Numbered from the stretch's first letter, positions 7,232-14,402 are shown. The stretch: DNA of 14,476 bases from CAYFMP01 sp964344215 (GCA_964344215.1 CAYFMP010000086.1:1-14476), one strand, 5' to 3'. The notes: generated from the letters alone by a model not told the origin. A program made the numbers and translations.

Positions 7232-8671
7232 TCAGGCTTTTCGAAGTAGCGCGCGCGCTGCGACGACGATGAACATGATGCCGCCGATGACGGCGATCAG
7301 GGCGCCGACTCCGTTCATGTAGAGGCCGATCTGAGCGCCGATCTCCTCCAAGCCCTGGGCCTCGCCGGCGACCTTGCGCGGCGCCCCGTAACCGCCGGCC
7401 AGGAACAATCCCAGGCTGGCCACGACCTGGCCCCATGCATAGAGATGGATCATTACCGGCACCGCCTTGCCGGGCGCCCGGGCGCGCCCTATCAGCGGCA
7501 GAAAGAGGGCGAAGAACAACCCCATGAAGGCGATGTTGACGCCGCCGATGACGCCGTGATAGTGGGCCGGGGTGCGGGTATCGGCGCCGTCGACGAACAG
7601 ACCGAGGCCGCCGCCGACGCCGAACACCAGGGCCGACAGGGCGAGCGCCAGGAACGCCGGGTCGCCCCACGGCAGCGCCCGCCCGGCCCGGCGTTCGGCG
7701 GCAAGGCCGATGAGGACGGCAAGCGCGACGGCGAGGACCGGCGGCGCCAAGCCGTACTGCAGCAGCGTGAAAGCGTCCGTCTGGGCGGCCGAGAACGGCT
7801 CGTAGACGATCATGAATACCGCGCCCAAGCCGGCAAAGGCGGCCAGGAACAACACGGCCAGGCCGAACTGGCGCGGGTGGATCGGCGGCCGGCCGAGGCT
7901 GACGCCCCCGAGCACGTACCAGGCCGTCACCAACAGTCCGGTGTTGACGAACTGCAGGATGTGTCCGCCGCCCCAGAACAGGTCCTCGTTGTCGGCTCCC
8001 GACAGCAAGCCATCGTCGAGCGCCGCGTAGGCGATGGCGAAACAAACCAGGGCGATGGCGTACATGAAGCCGCTCGACACCGAACCGATGGCAACCGGCT
8101 CCAGCGGTCCCCGGCGGCCGGGCAGATTGACGCCGAGGCGGACGACGACGAGACCGACGCCGGCGGCGAGGACGGCGAGGCCGGCGTAGTAGAGAGGATC
8201 GACGATCACCGGCACGTAGTTGTTCAGGGACGGCGCGCCGGCGTCGGTCAAACCGGGCACGGCCAGCAGGACGGTGCCGGCGACCCCGGCCCACACCCCC
8301 GCCCGGCCGCTCGCCGCCCACCTCGGCGACCCGGCCGCGACCCGGTAGGTGGCGACGGTCAACAGCGCCCCGAACACGCTGAGGAACCAAACCACGAAGG
8401 AAAAGACGACATGAATGACCAGACCGCGGTCGAAGAACTGCAGCGGCCACGGCAGGACGTCCTCGATTCCCGGCAGCCTGGATAGTGCCAGGAGGAGCGC
8501 GAACACGCCGGCGATGGCGAGCGACAGTATGGCCAGTCCGCACCACGCCCGCACCTCGCTGCGGCACGCCGTCGTCTCAACGGCCGGACGGAAACTTTCC
8601 AGCAGACACCAGCGCTGCGGCTGGGCCGGGGCGAAGGTAACGCCCGACGAGTTCTCAGGAGGCGGCGACAT
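7232..8671 (-). CDS. Divergent heme-copper oxidase subunit I-like protein lacking the TM VII CuB histidine pair
   Basis: A 479-aa polytopic membrane protein (about 12 hydrophobic segments) related to heme-copper oxidase subunit I. Recognisable equivalents are H87 (low-spin heme site in helix II, in GLVIHVVF), H237 in LFWGGGHILQF (helix VI CuB ligand position), and H370/H372 in PAHYHGVIGG (the helix X HxH that binds both hemes). The vicinal HH of helix VII is missing: the matching stretch reads IVYEPFSAAQTD. The cross-linked Tyr of A-type oxidases is also absent. It therefore may hold hemes but probably not a normal CuB. The ATG at 8671 is chosen because it overlaps the DUF420 stop by 17 bases; an ATG at 8710 would overlap more. 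ctaB follows after 74 bases. No catalytic function can be claimed; an accessory, assembly or NOR-like role is open. Confidence 0.8.
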   Translation of the reverse strand: MSPPPENSSGVTFAPAQPQRWCLLESFRPAVETTACRSEVRAWCGLAILSLAIAGVFALLLALSRLPGIEDVLPWPLQFFDRGLVIHVVFSFVVWFLSVFGALLTVATYRVAAGSPRWAASGRAGVWAGVAGTVLLAVPGLTDAGAPSLNNYVPVIVDPLYYAGLAVLAAGVGLVVVRLGVNLPGRRGPLEPVAIGSVSSGFMYAIALVCFAIAYAALDDGLLSGADNEDLFWGGGHILQFVNTGLLVTAWYVLGGVSLGRPPIHPRQFGLAVLFLAAFAGLGAVFMIVYEPFSAAQTDAFTLLQYGLAPPVLAVALAVLIGLAAERRAGRALPWGDPAFLALALSALVFGVGGGLGLFVDGADTRTPAHYHGVIGGVNIAFMGLFFALFLPLIGRARAPGKAVPVMIHLYAWGQVVASLGLFLAGGYGAPRKVAGEAQGLEEIGAQIGLYMNGVGALIAVIGGIMFIVVAARALLRKA

Positions 8672-9092
8672 AAGGATACATATGAACGGCCATGACGTAG
8701 ACCACAACACCGGAAATGCCGACGAACACCCACAACGGCCATGTCAGCCGCGCCAGCCGGCGGTGTCCTCCGAAGTTTCCGCCGAGCGCCCGCAGCACCG
8801 TGACCGGCACCAGCGGCACGATCGCGATGGCGCCGACGACATGAATGAGGAGGATCGAGAAATAGATCGGCCGTACTGCGCCCTCGCCGCCGAACTTGGC
8901 GAATCCGGCGTTCGCCTTGTAAACGAGGTAGACGACCAGGAACAGGGCGGAGACGACAAGTGCCGCCAACATGCAGGCCCGGTGGCGGCGCCAGTCGCCG
9001 GACCGGATGAAGACGAAACCGGCCGTCAGAAACAGCACCGACAAGCCGTTGAGGCCGGCGATGACGTGGGTGAGATTCTGGATGTCGAACAT
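8655..9092 (-). CDS. DUF420 / CtaM-like oxidase biogenesis membrane protein
   Basis: A 145-aa membrane protein with four hydrophobic segments: about residues 7-29, 38-60, 70-98 and 118-140. It fits DUF420 by its pattern of a short N-terminal helix, HRACM, an aromatic run YFSILLIHVVG, and HRRLARLTWPLWVF..GVVVY near the end. A DUF420 protein, CtaM, is known to be needed for maturation of heme-A oxidases in Staphylococcus; carrying that role over here is inference, supported by its place between oxidase-linked genes. Several conserved His residues could contact heme or metal. The gene overlaps the oxidase-like gene by 17 bases, which suggests coupled translation. A hairpin lies just upstream. 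Confidence 0.85.
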   Translation of the reverse strand: MFDIQNLTHVIAGLNGLSVLFLTAGFVFIRSGDWRRHRACMLAALVVSALFLVVYLVYKANAGFAKFGGEGAVRPIYFSILLIHVVGAIAIVPLVPVTVLRALGGNFGGHRRLARLTWPLWVFVGISGVVVYVMAVHMYPYVAAS

Positions 9093-9112
9093 GTGCGGCT
9101 GTTCACCCCCGA

Positions 9113-9130
9113 TCGGCCGTCAACGGCCGA
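9113..9130 (-). other. Intercistronic hairpin before the DUF420 gene
   Basis: TCGGCCG and CGGCCGA form a perfect 7-bp GC-rich stem with a 4-base loop, in the 47-base gap between the 28-aa gene and the DUF420 gene. No T run follows, so it is not a classical terminator. It may set relative expression of the first small gene, or protect an mRNA end. Confidence 0.4.
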
Positions 9131-9139
9131 GGCGCCGGA

Positions 9140-9226
9140 TCAGGCCGTCTTGACGATGACCGAGATATACATGAAGACCGCCGCCGCCAGAAGGATCGCA
9201 GCGAGAATCCAGTTGCTCATTTTCAT
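9140..9226 (-). CDS. 28-aa single-pass membrane protein, first gene of the DUF420/oxidase-like cluster
   Basis: A very short gene missed by normal length cut-offs. It begins MKMSNW, has one hydrophobic helix (about residues 5-25), and ends YISVIVKTA before a TGA. The ATG at 9226 has a GGAGA Shine-Dalgarno nine bases upstream, better than anything else nearby; a second in-frame ATG is at 9220. It is first in line before DUF420, the oxidase-like gene and ctaB, on the same strand. Size and topology recall the tiny subunits and 'small assembly proteins' found in oxidase operons, and the aromatic-plus-IVK ending resembles some of those, but I cannot name a family. Coding status rests on the ribosome site, the clean helix and the position; there is no homology test. 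Confidence 0.65.
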   Translation of the reverse strand: MKMSNWILAAILLAAAVFMYISVIVKTA

Positions 9227-9332
9227 TGTTTTCGGTCTCCATCGCCTGTTGTGGCCTAAGTACCTTTCGGGGACGGTCGATTCAAGCACCAAGCCGGTCA
9301 CCTGCGCCATCGACGCAAAAATCCAAGCCTAT

Positions 9333-9355
9333 TAACCCTATCACGTTAAGGGTTA
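9333..9355. repeat. Inverted repeat TAACCCT-N9-AGGGTTA in the divergent oxidase promoter region
   Basis: Perfect 7-bp arms with a 9-base spacer, centre to centre 16 bases, as expected for a dimeric regulator binding the same face of DNA about one and a half turns apart. It is roughly midway between the two divergent starts and upstream of the candidate ctaC promoter. The regulator is not identified. Confidence 0.45.
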
Positions 9356-9398
9356 TTCTCATTCCAGAATATAGTCGCCGCGGCATGCCATCGGGCTC

Positions 9399-9427
9399 TT
9401 GCCTGTTCGGAAGAGGGCGGATAAAAA
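9399..9427 (+). promoter_or_regulatory. Candidate sigma-70-type promoter for ctaC operon
   Basis: TTGCCT (9399-9404) and TAAAAA (9422-9427) are separated by exactly 17 bases; each matches four of six consensus positions. Start of transcription near 9434 would leave a leader of about 80 bases before ctaC. Plausible but unproven. Confidence 0.4.
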
Positions 9428-9513
9428 GGCGCTCAAGAACGGACCTTACGCGTGTGCAGCCCAGCAGCGCGTACGCGACCGCACGAACAACAGGGATTTT
9501 TTGGAAGGGAATC

Positions 9514-10365
9514 ATGCTCAAGAGATTTTTGACCCTGGTGGCGTTCGCCATGTCGGGAGCCGTGCTGGCGACCGGTGAAGCCGCAGCAGAAGCCAACCGT
9601 TCGGCGCCGTGGCAGATGTGGCTTCAGAAGCCGATGTCGCCAACCGCCGAAGGGATCTACGACTTCAACGTGCTCCTCATGGTGATCGAAACCGGCATCG
9701 TGTTGTTTGTGCTGGCGATCATGGCCTACATCTTCATCCGCTTTAACGCCAAAGCCAACCCGGAGCCGTCGAAGACCACCCACAACACCCTGCTCGAGGT
9801 GATCTGGACGGCGGTTCCCATCCTGATACTGGTCGGCATCGCGGTGCCGTCGCTGAGGCTGCTCTATTTCGCGGACAGAACGCCTGACGCGGAGATGACC
9901 TTGAAGGTCATCGGCAATCAGTGGTTCTGGTCCTACGAATACCCGGACCACGACGACCTTGCCTTCGACAGCATCATCATCCCCGATGATGAGTTGAAGG
10001 AAGGCCAGCCGCGCATGCTGAGCGTCGACAACCCGGTGGTGCTGCCGGCCAACACCAAGGTCCGACTGCTGATGACGACCAACGACGTCATCCACAACTG
10101 GGCGATCCCGTCATTGGGCCTCAAGCTCGACACCACGCCGGGCCGGGTCAACGAGACCTGGGTCGAGATCAACGCGCCGGGCGATTACTACGGCATGTGC
10201 TCGGAGCTTTGCGGCGTCAATCACGGTTTCATGCCGGTCCACGTCAAGGCCGTCGCCAAGGAAGAGTTCCCGAGCTGGATCGAGCAAGCCAAGAAGGAGT
10301 TCGCCAGGTCCGAGAGCCCCGACACATCCGTGCGCGTCGCCGAGGCGCGCCCGACCGCCCAATAG
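9514..10365 (+). CDS. ctaC: Cytochrome c oxidase subunit II (CuA subunit)
   Basis: Membrane-anchored subunit that takes electrons from cytochrome c into the binuclear CuA centre. The ATG at 9514 (283 aa) follows GGAAGG with five bases between; longer upstream reading lacks sense. There is a signal peptide (residues 1-25), two membrane helices (about 50-75 and 92-115), then a periplasmic cupredoxin domain. The CuA ligands are all visible: H194 (DVIHNW), then C229, E231, C233, H237 and M240 in CSELCGVNHGFM. The electron-entry aromatic patch GNQWFWSYEYP is at about 134-144. No cytochrome c domain is fused to the C terminus. It is first gene of the operon, 36 bases before ctaD. Confidence 0.98.
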   Translation: MLKRFLTLVAFAMSGAVLATGEAAAEANRSAPWQMWLQKPMSPTAEGIYDFNVLLMVIETGIVLFVLAIMAYIFIRFNAKANPEPSKTTHNTLLEVIWTAVPILILVGIAVPSLRLLYFADRTPDAEMTLKVIGNQWFWSYEYPDHDDLAFDSIIIPDDELKEGQPRMLSVDNPVVLPANTKVRLLMTTNDVIHNWAIPSLGLKLDTTPGRVNETWVEINAPGDYYGMCSELCGVNHGFMPVHVKAVAKEEFPSWIEQAKKEFARSESPDTSVRVAEARPTAQ

Positions 10366-10401
10366 ACGCGGCCCCAAGCAGTTAGACGAGAGGGTTTACC
10401 C

Positions 10402-12009
10402 ATGGCCAACGATACGGCAGCCCACGACCACCACGACCACACCCCGACCGGCTGGAAACGGTGGCTCTATTCCACAAACCACAAGGACATCGGCACGCTT
10501 TACATCATCATCGCCATGATCGGCGCCGTGGTCGGCGGCCTGATGTCGTTCGCCATCCGCCTCGAGCTGGCGGAGCCCGGCATCCAGTACATCGACGATT
10601 TCCAGTTCTACAACGTGCTGGTCACGGCGCACGGCTTCATCATGGTGTTCTTCGTCGTCATGCCGGCGATGATCGGCGGCTTCGGCAACTGGTTCGTGCC
10701 GCTGATGATCGGGGCGCCGGACATGGCGTTCCCGCGCATGAACAACATCAGCTTCTGGCTGCTGGCCGCCGCCCTCGTGCTGCTCGTCATCGCCGCCGTC
10801 GTCGACGGCGGGCCGGGCACCGGCTGGACCGTCTATCCGCCGTTGAGCAACGCCGATTACCATCCCGGCGCGGCCGTCGATTTCGGCATCCTGGCGCTGC
10901 ACCTGGCCGGCGCCTCGTCGATCCTCGGCGCCATCAACTTCATCACCACCATTCTCAACATGCGCGCACCCGGCATGACCATTCATCGCATGCCGCTGTT
11001 CGTTTGGGCGATTCTGGTGACGGCGTTCCTGTTGCTGCTCGCCATCCCGGTCCTGGCCGGCGCCCTGACCATGCTGCTGACCGACCGTAACTTCGGGACC
11101 ACGTTCTTCGATCCCGGCGCCGGCGGCGATCCGATCCTGTGGCAGCACCTGTTCTGGTTCTTCGGCCACCCGGAAGTCTACATCATCATCATTCCGGCCT
11201 TCGGCATCATCAGCCAGGTGGTATCGACGTTCTCGCGCAAGCCGATCTTCGGCTACCTCGGCATGGCCTACGCCATGTCGGCCATCGGCTTCGTCGGCTT
11301 CGTCGTGTGGGCGCACCACATGTACACAGTCGGCATGGACGTCGATTCGAGGGCCTACTTCACGGCGGCGACCATGGTCATCGCGGTGCCCACCGGCATC
11401 AAGATCTTCAGTTGGCTGGCCACCATGTGGGGCGGCTCGATCAAGTTCGAGGTACCGATGCTGTATGCCTTGGGCTTCATCTGGCTGTTCGTGGTCGGTG
11501 GCGTCACCGGCGTGACGCTGGCCAACTCGAGCGCCGATCTGGTCTTCCACGACACGTATTTCGTGGTCGCCCACTTCCACTACGTGATGGGGCTGGCCGC
11601 CATCCTCGCCATGTTCGCGGGTTTCTACTACTGGATCGGCAAGATGTCCGGCCGCCCGTATCCGAAGGGATTGGCCCGGTTGCAGTTCTGGGTCTTCGTG
11701 ATCGGCGTCAACGTGATGTTCTTCCCGCAACACTTCTCGGGCCTGGCCGGCATGCCGAGGCGTATTCCCGACTACCCGGACGCCTATGCGCCGTGGAACT
11801 ACATCTCGTCGATCGGCGCGCTGATCACCGCCGTCGGCACGGTATTGTTCTTCGTCGTCCTGTGGCGGACGTTTACGTCGAGCGAGAAGGCGGAAGCCAA
11901 CCCGTGGGGCGAGGGCGCGACGACGCTCGAATGGACGGTGCCGTCGCCGGCGCCATTCCACACTCACGAGGAACTGCCCGACATGACCGGCAAGGCGCCG
12001 GCCGAGTAG
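10402..12009 (+). CDS. ctaD: Cytochrome c oxidase subunit I (aa3-type, A1 family)
   Basis: Catalytic subunit (535 aa, 12 helices) that reduces O2 to water and pumps protons. Visible ligands: H77 and H393 (low-spin heme a), H391 (heme a3), and H256 with H305/H306 (CuB). Y260 in HPEVY is the cross-linked tyrosine, and E258 in the same motif marks the A1 class with a D channel; D107 and K334 are the expected D- and K-channel residues. All key positions are intact, in contrast to the divergent subunit-I-like gene on the other strand. The ATG at 10402 is preceded by GAGAGG about eight bases upstream. It is followed after 25 bases by ctaG; ctaB, often found here, is missing from this position. Confidence 0.98.
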   Translation: MANDTAAHDHHDHTPTGWKRWLYSTNHKDIGTLYIIIAMIGAVVGGLMSFAIRLELAEPGIQYIDDFQFYNVLVTAHGFIMVFFVVMPAMIGGFGNWFVPLMIGAPDMAFPRMNNISFWLLAAALVLLVIAAVVDGGPGTGWTVYPPLSNADYHPGAAVDFGILALHLAGASSILGAINFITTILNMRAPGMTIHRMPLFVWAILVTAFLLLLAIPVLAGALTMLLTDRNFGTTFFDPGAGGDPILWQHLFWFFGHPEVYIIIIPAFGIISQVVSTFSRKPIFGYLGMAYAMSAIGFVGFVVWAHHMYTVGMDVDSRAYFTAATMVIAVPTGIKIFSWLATMWGGSIKFEVPMLYALGFIWLFVVGGVTGVTLANSSADLVFHDTYFVVAHFHYVMGLAAILAMFAGFYYWIGKMSGRPYPKGLARLQFWVFVIGVNVMFFPQHFSGLAGMPRRIPDYPDAYAPWNYISSIGALITAVGTVLFFVVLWRTFTSSEKAEANPWGEGATTLEWTVPSPAPFHTHEELPDMTGKAPAE

Positions 12010-12034
12010 GCGGACCAACCAGAGAGACGGAATC

Positions 12035-12658
12035 ATGGCGAAGGCGCGCAGAAACAACGGCATGACGGCGTTGGCCCTGTTCGGGGTCGCCGCCGGCATG
12101 ATCGGGCTGGCCTACGCCTCGGTTCCCTTGTACGAGTTGTTCTGCAAGGTCACCGGCTACGGCGGCACGCCGAATACGGCCGCCGCGGCGCCGGCTGCGG
12201 TATCGGACCGGTCGATCACGGTCCGTTTCGACGCCAACACCAACCGCGCCCTGCCGTGGCGGTTCAAGCCGGTCGCCAAGCAGGTGACGGTGCGCCTGGG
12301 CGAGCGCAAGTTGGCGTTCTACAACGCCACCAATCTCGGCTCCGAGACCGTTACCGGCACCGCCACCTTCAACGTGACGCCGTTCAAGGTGGCCCAGTAT
12401 TTCTCGAAGATCGATTGCTTCTGCTTTACCGAACAGACGCTGAAACCCGGCCAGCAGGTTCCGATGCCGGTCGAGTTTTTCGTCGATCCGGAGATCTATG
12501 AGGATCCCAACACCAAGGAGGTGAGGACAATCACGCTCTCATACACCTTCTACCGCATGGACGGCGACGACAATCAAGCGGCGCAGATGGGCGAACGGCC
12601 GACAACGACGGCGCCCGCAGCGGATGCGATGGCCGAGAACCCGTTGGAAAAAACCTAG
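12035..12658 (+). CDS. ctaG: Cytochrome c oxidase assembly protein CtaG/Cox11 (CuB insertion)
   Basis: Copper chaperone that helps build the CuB site of subunit I. It is 207 aa, with one N-terminal membrane helix (about residues 10-30) and a periplasmic immunoglobulin-like domain. The copper motif CFCF contains C128 and C130, and C37 in ELFCKVTGYGGT is the conserved cysteine just outside the membrane. FKVAQYFSKIDCFCF and PVEFFVDP are strong Cox11 signatures. The ATG at 12035 gives the typical short basic start MAKARRNN. About 20 residues after the conserved domain are low-complexity and probably disordered. The gene sits 25 bases after ctaD and 22 before ctaE. Confidence 0.97.
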   Translation: MAKARRNNGMTALALFGVAAGMIGLAYASVPLYELFCKVTGYGGTPNTAAAAPAAVSDRSITVRFDANTNRALPWRFKPVAKQVTVRLGERKLAFYNATNLGSETVTGTATFNVTPFKVAQYFSKIDCFCFTEQTLKPGQQVPMPVEFFVDPEIYEDPNTKEVRTITLSYTFYRMDGDDNQAAQMGERPTTTAPAADAMAENPLEKT

Positions 12659-12680
12659 ACGATCCGATTGGAGAACACTG

Positions 12681-13496
12681 ATGACAAGTGGCGAACAATC
12701 CCATCCCTTCCATATGGTCGAGCCCAGCAAGTGGCCGGCCATCGGTACCGTTGGCGCCTTCACCATGGCGGTCGGCGGTATCTGGTTCATGAAAGAGGGA
12801 CCGATCTGGCTGTTCCTGATCGGGTTGGCCGTCGTTCTCTATACCATGTACGGCTGGTGGGCCGATGTCGTCGCCGAGGGCAACAGCGGCGTCGACCACA
12901 CGCCCGTCGTCCAACACGGCCTGCGCATGGGCATGGTGCTGTTCATCGCCTCCGAGGTGATGTTCTTTTTCGCTTTCTTCTGGGCGTTCTTCAATTCCAG
13001 CGTGCCGCTGATCTCCCGCGCCGCCTCGCCGGTGTGGCCGCCGGAGGGAGTGGTGCCGCTGGAAACCTGGGGGTTGCCGTTCATCAATACCCTGGTGCTG
13101 CTGTCGTCCGGCGCCACCGTCACCTATGCGCACCACGCGCTGAGGAACAACAATCATGCCAAATGCGCGACCGGATTGTTGCTGACCATCATCCTCGGCC
13201 TGATCTTCACCGGCACCCAGGCCTACGAGTACGGGCAGGCGACGTTCGGTTTCGCCGACGGCATCTACTCGTCGACCTTCTACCTGGCGACCGGCTTCCA
13301 CGGCTTCCACGTCATCGTCGGCACCTGTTTCCTGATCGTCTGTTTCCTGCGCGCCAAGAAGGGCGATTTCACGCCGGAGCAGCACGTCGGTTTCGAAGCC
13401 GCAGCCTGGTACTGGCACTTCGTCGACGTGGTGTGGCTGTTCCTGTTCACCTGCGTCTACTGGTGGGGTAGCTACGGGTTCGTGCATCCATCCTAA
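12681..13496 (+). CDS. ctaE: Cytochrome c oxidase subunit III
   Basis: A 271-aa membrane subunit of the aa3 oxidase with about seven helices and no metal centre; it supports proton uptake and stability of subunit I. The ATG at 12681 has GGAG seven bases upstream, and the N terminus HPFHMVEPSKWP is typical. Other family signatures are SEVMFFFAFFWAFF, THAHHA-like TYAHHALR, FHGFHVIVG and WYWHFVDVVWLFLF. It is 22 bases after ctaG and 31 before the DUF983 gene. Nothing odd is seen. Confidence 0.98.
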   Translation: MTSGEQSHPFHMVEPSKWPAIGTVGAFTMAVGGIWFMKEGPIWLFLIGLAVVLYTMYGWWADVVAEGNSGVDHTPVVQHGLRMGMVLFIASEVMFFFAFFWAFFNSSVPLISRAASPVWPPEGVVPLETWGLPFINTLVLLSSGATVTYAHHALRNNNHAKCATGLLLTIILGLIFTGTQAYEYGQATFGFADGIYSSTFYLATGFHGFHVIVGTCFLIVCFLRAKKGDFTPEQHVGFEAAAWYWHFVDVVWLFLFTCVYWWGSYGFVHPS

Positions 13497-13527
13497 GGGG
13501 AGCCGCGGCTAGGGTTCTGACGGTCGC

Positions 13528-13920
13528 ATGGCCGCAGACGAATTTCCCGAGCGCTCGACCGGCCAACTGGTGTCGCTCGGCCTCAAGTGCCGCTGTCCGC
13601 GCTGCGGCATCGGCAAGCTGTTTCCGAAGTATCTGAAGGTCGTTGAGCGCTGCCCGGTCTGCGATCTCGGGTTTGCCGGGCACGACGTCGGCGATGGGCC
13701 GGTGGTGCCGGCCATGTTGCTGATCGGCGGCGCCGTCGTCGGGCTGGCGCTTTTCGTCGAACTCAGCTTCACGCCGCCGCTGTGGGTCCACGCCGCCCTG
13801 TGGGGGCCGCTGGTGATCGCCCTCACTATGGCCATCCTACAGCCGTTGAAAGGCCTGTCGGTGGCTTTGCAGTACAGATACCGCTCGACCGAGGAGCCGC
13901 CCGAGCCGGGCGGTCAATAG
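13528..13920 (+). CDS. DUF983 zinc-ribbon membrane protein
   Basis: A 130-aa protein that commonly follows the subunit III gene in alphaproteobacteria. The N-terminal half has a treble-Cys ribbon (C21, C23, C26, then C42 and C45, as CPRC and CPVC), which probably binds zinc. Then come GHDVGDGP and two membrane helices (about 59-80 and 85-108). Its biochemical role is unknown; position suggests oxidase assembly. The start has only a weak ribosome site, so coupling to ctaE translation is likely. In related operons a SURF1 gene often comes next; here the strand switches to a convergent mercury-related pair. Confidence 0.9.
   Translation: MAADEFPERSTGQLVSLGLKCRCPRCGIGKLFPKYLKVVERCPVCDLGFAGHDVGDGPVVPAMLLIGGAVVGLALFVELSFTPPLWVHAALWGPLVIALTMAILQPLKGLSVALQYRYRSTEEPPEPGGQ
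13897..13913. terminator. Candidate hairpin at the end of the ctaC operon
   Basis: CCGCCCG and CGGGCGG form a perfect 7-bp stem with a 3-base loop in the last codons of the DUF983 gene. There is no T tract, so it could act as a weak or Rho-assisted end or protect the 3' end. It may also act for the convergent pair. Confidence 0.3.
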
Positions 13921-13930
13921 AGGTTCGCTC

Positions 13931-14143
13931 TCAGACTTGCTGGCCGGCCTGCACGGGCGGGCATTTGACGGTGCCGTAGGAACAGAACACGCAGCAATCG
14001 CCGGAACGCGGTTTGAGCATGGCCTTGCAGCTCTCGCACTCGTAGAAGAACATGCATGAGTCGGTCGGCATGGTCTCGGTCTTGCGGTTTCCGCACTCGG
14101 GACAGGTCAGCGTCGATTGCAGAACGATGTTTGCGTTGTCCAT
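13931..14143 (-). CDS. GDCCVxC-domain small cysteine-rich protein (Cys form)
   Basis: A 70-aa protein with nine cysteines: C14/C17 (CPEC), C30, C36/C39 (CESC), C50/C51/C54 (GDCCVFCSYG) and C61. It matches a small family named for the GDCCVxC motif, some of whose members are selenoproteins with U at the last motif position. Here that codon is TGT (13984-13982), so it is the cysteine version. It starts three bases after the merF stop, so the two are surely co-transcribed. The context suggests thiol-based mercury or other soft-metal binding, but the biochemical role is not established. Its 3' end is 10 bases from the DUF983 stop. Confidence 0.85.
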   Translation of the reverse strand: MDNANIVLQSTLTCPECGNRKTETMPTDSCMFFYECESCKAMLKPRSGDCCVFCSYGTVKCPPVQAGQQV

Positions 14144-14146
14144 GTC

Positions 14147-14365
14147 TCAGGATCCATCTTTGCGGTGACGACGCGTCATGCCGTAGGCGGCGAGACAAAG
14201 GAAGAAAAGAAGAGCCGGAAACAGCACGTAGTCGATCCAGCCGAGCCAGGCGGACACGCCGATAACGCCGAACAGGACGACCAGCACCGGCGTGAAACAG
14301 CAGACCGCGGCGAACGCCGCGCCGATCACGCCCGTTTTCAGAAGCCTGTCGTCGCTAACGCTCAT
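14147..14365 (-). CDS. merF: MerF-type mercury transport protein
   Basis: A 72-aa inner-membrane protein with two helices (about residues 10-36 and 43-63). The vicinal pair C22-C23 in AVCCFTPVLV lies in the first helix, as in MerF, where it takes up Hg2+; LGWIDYVLFPALL is also family-like. The second vicinal Cys pair that the classical MerF has near its C terminus is missing; only C57 is in helix two. The ATG at 14365 fits the family start better than a TTG at 14389. No merA, merR or merP is in the window, but the region upstream of this gene is cut off. It is followed after three bases by the GDCCVxC gene. Confidence 0.85.
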   Translation of the reverse strand: MSVSDDRLLKTGVIGAAFAAVCCFTPVLVVLFGVIGVSAWLGWIDYVLFPALLFFLCLAAYGMTRRHRKDGS

Positions 14366-14402
14366 GCGCGCTCGTCCACGGTTGGCCAATCGACCCGATC
14401 AG

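Larger units (their letters stand above)
9227..9513. promoter_or_regulatory. Divergent control region of the two oxidase gene groups
   Basis: 287 bases separate the minus-strand cluster from ctaC. It holds a GGAGA ribosome site for the 28-aa gene near its left end, an inverted repeat at 9333-9355, a candidate ctaC promoter at 9399-9427 and the ctaC ribosome site. It is clearly richer in A+T around 9310-9375 than the flanking genes. No FNR-type TTGAT-N4-ATCAA site was seen. Confidence 0.6.

Noticed and set aside
7223..7232. Palindrome AGCCGCGGCT at the 3' end of the oxidase-like gene, as a possible terminator.
   Set aside because: It leaves almost no loop and has no T tract. ctaB follows on the same strand, so termination there is not supported.
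9226..9513. In-frame extension upstream of ctaC.
   Set aside because: It has no ribosome site, runs through the promoter-like and inverted-repeat region, and would hide the clear signal peptide starting at 9514.
10396..12099. Long open frame on the minus strand opposite ctaD (567 codons), and similar long frames opposite other genes.
   Set aside because: High-G+C codon bias opens antisense frames. The translations are rich in His, Arg, Asp and Gly with no family likeness, while the plus-strand gene is certain.
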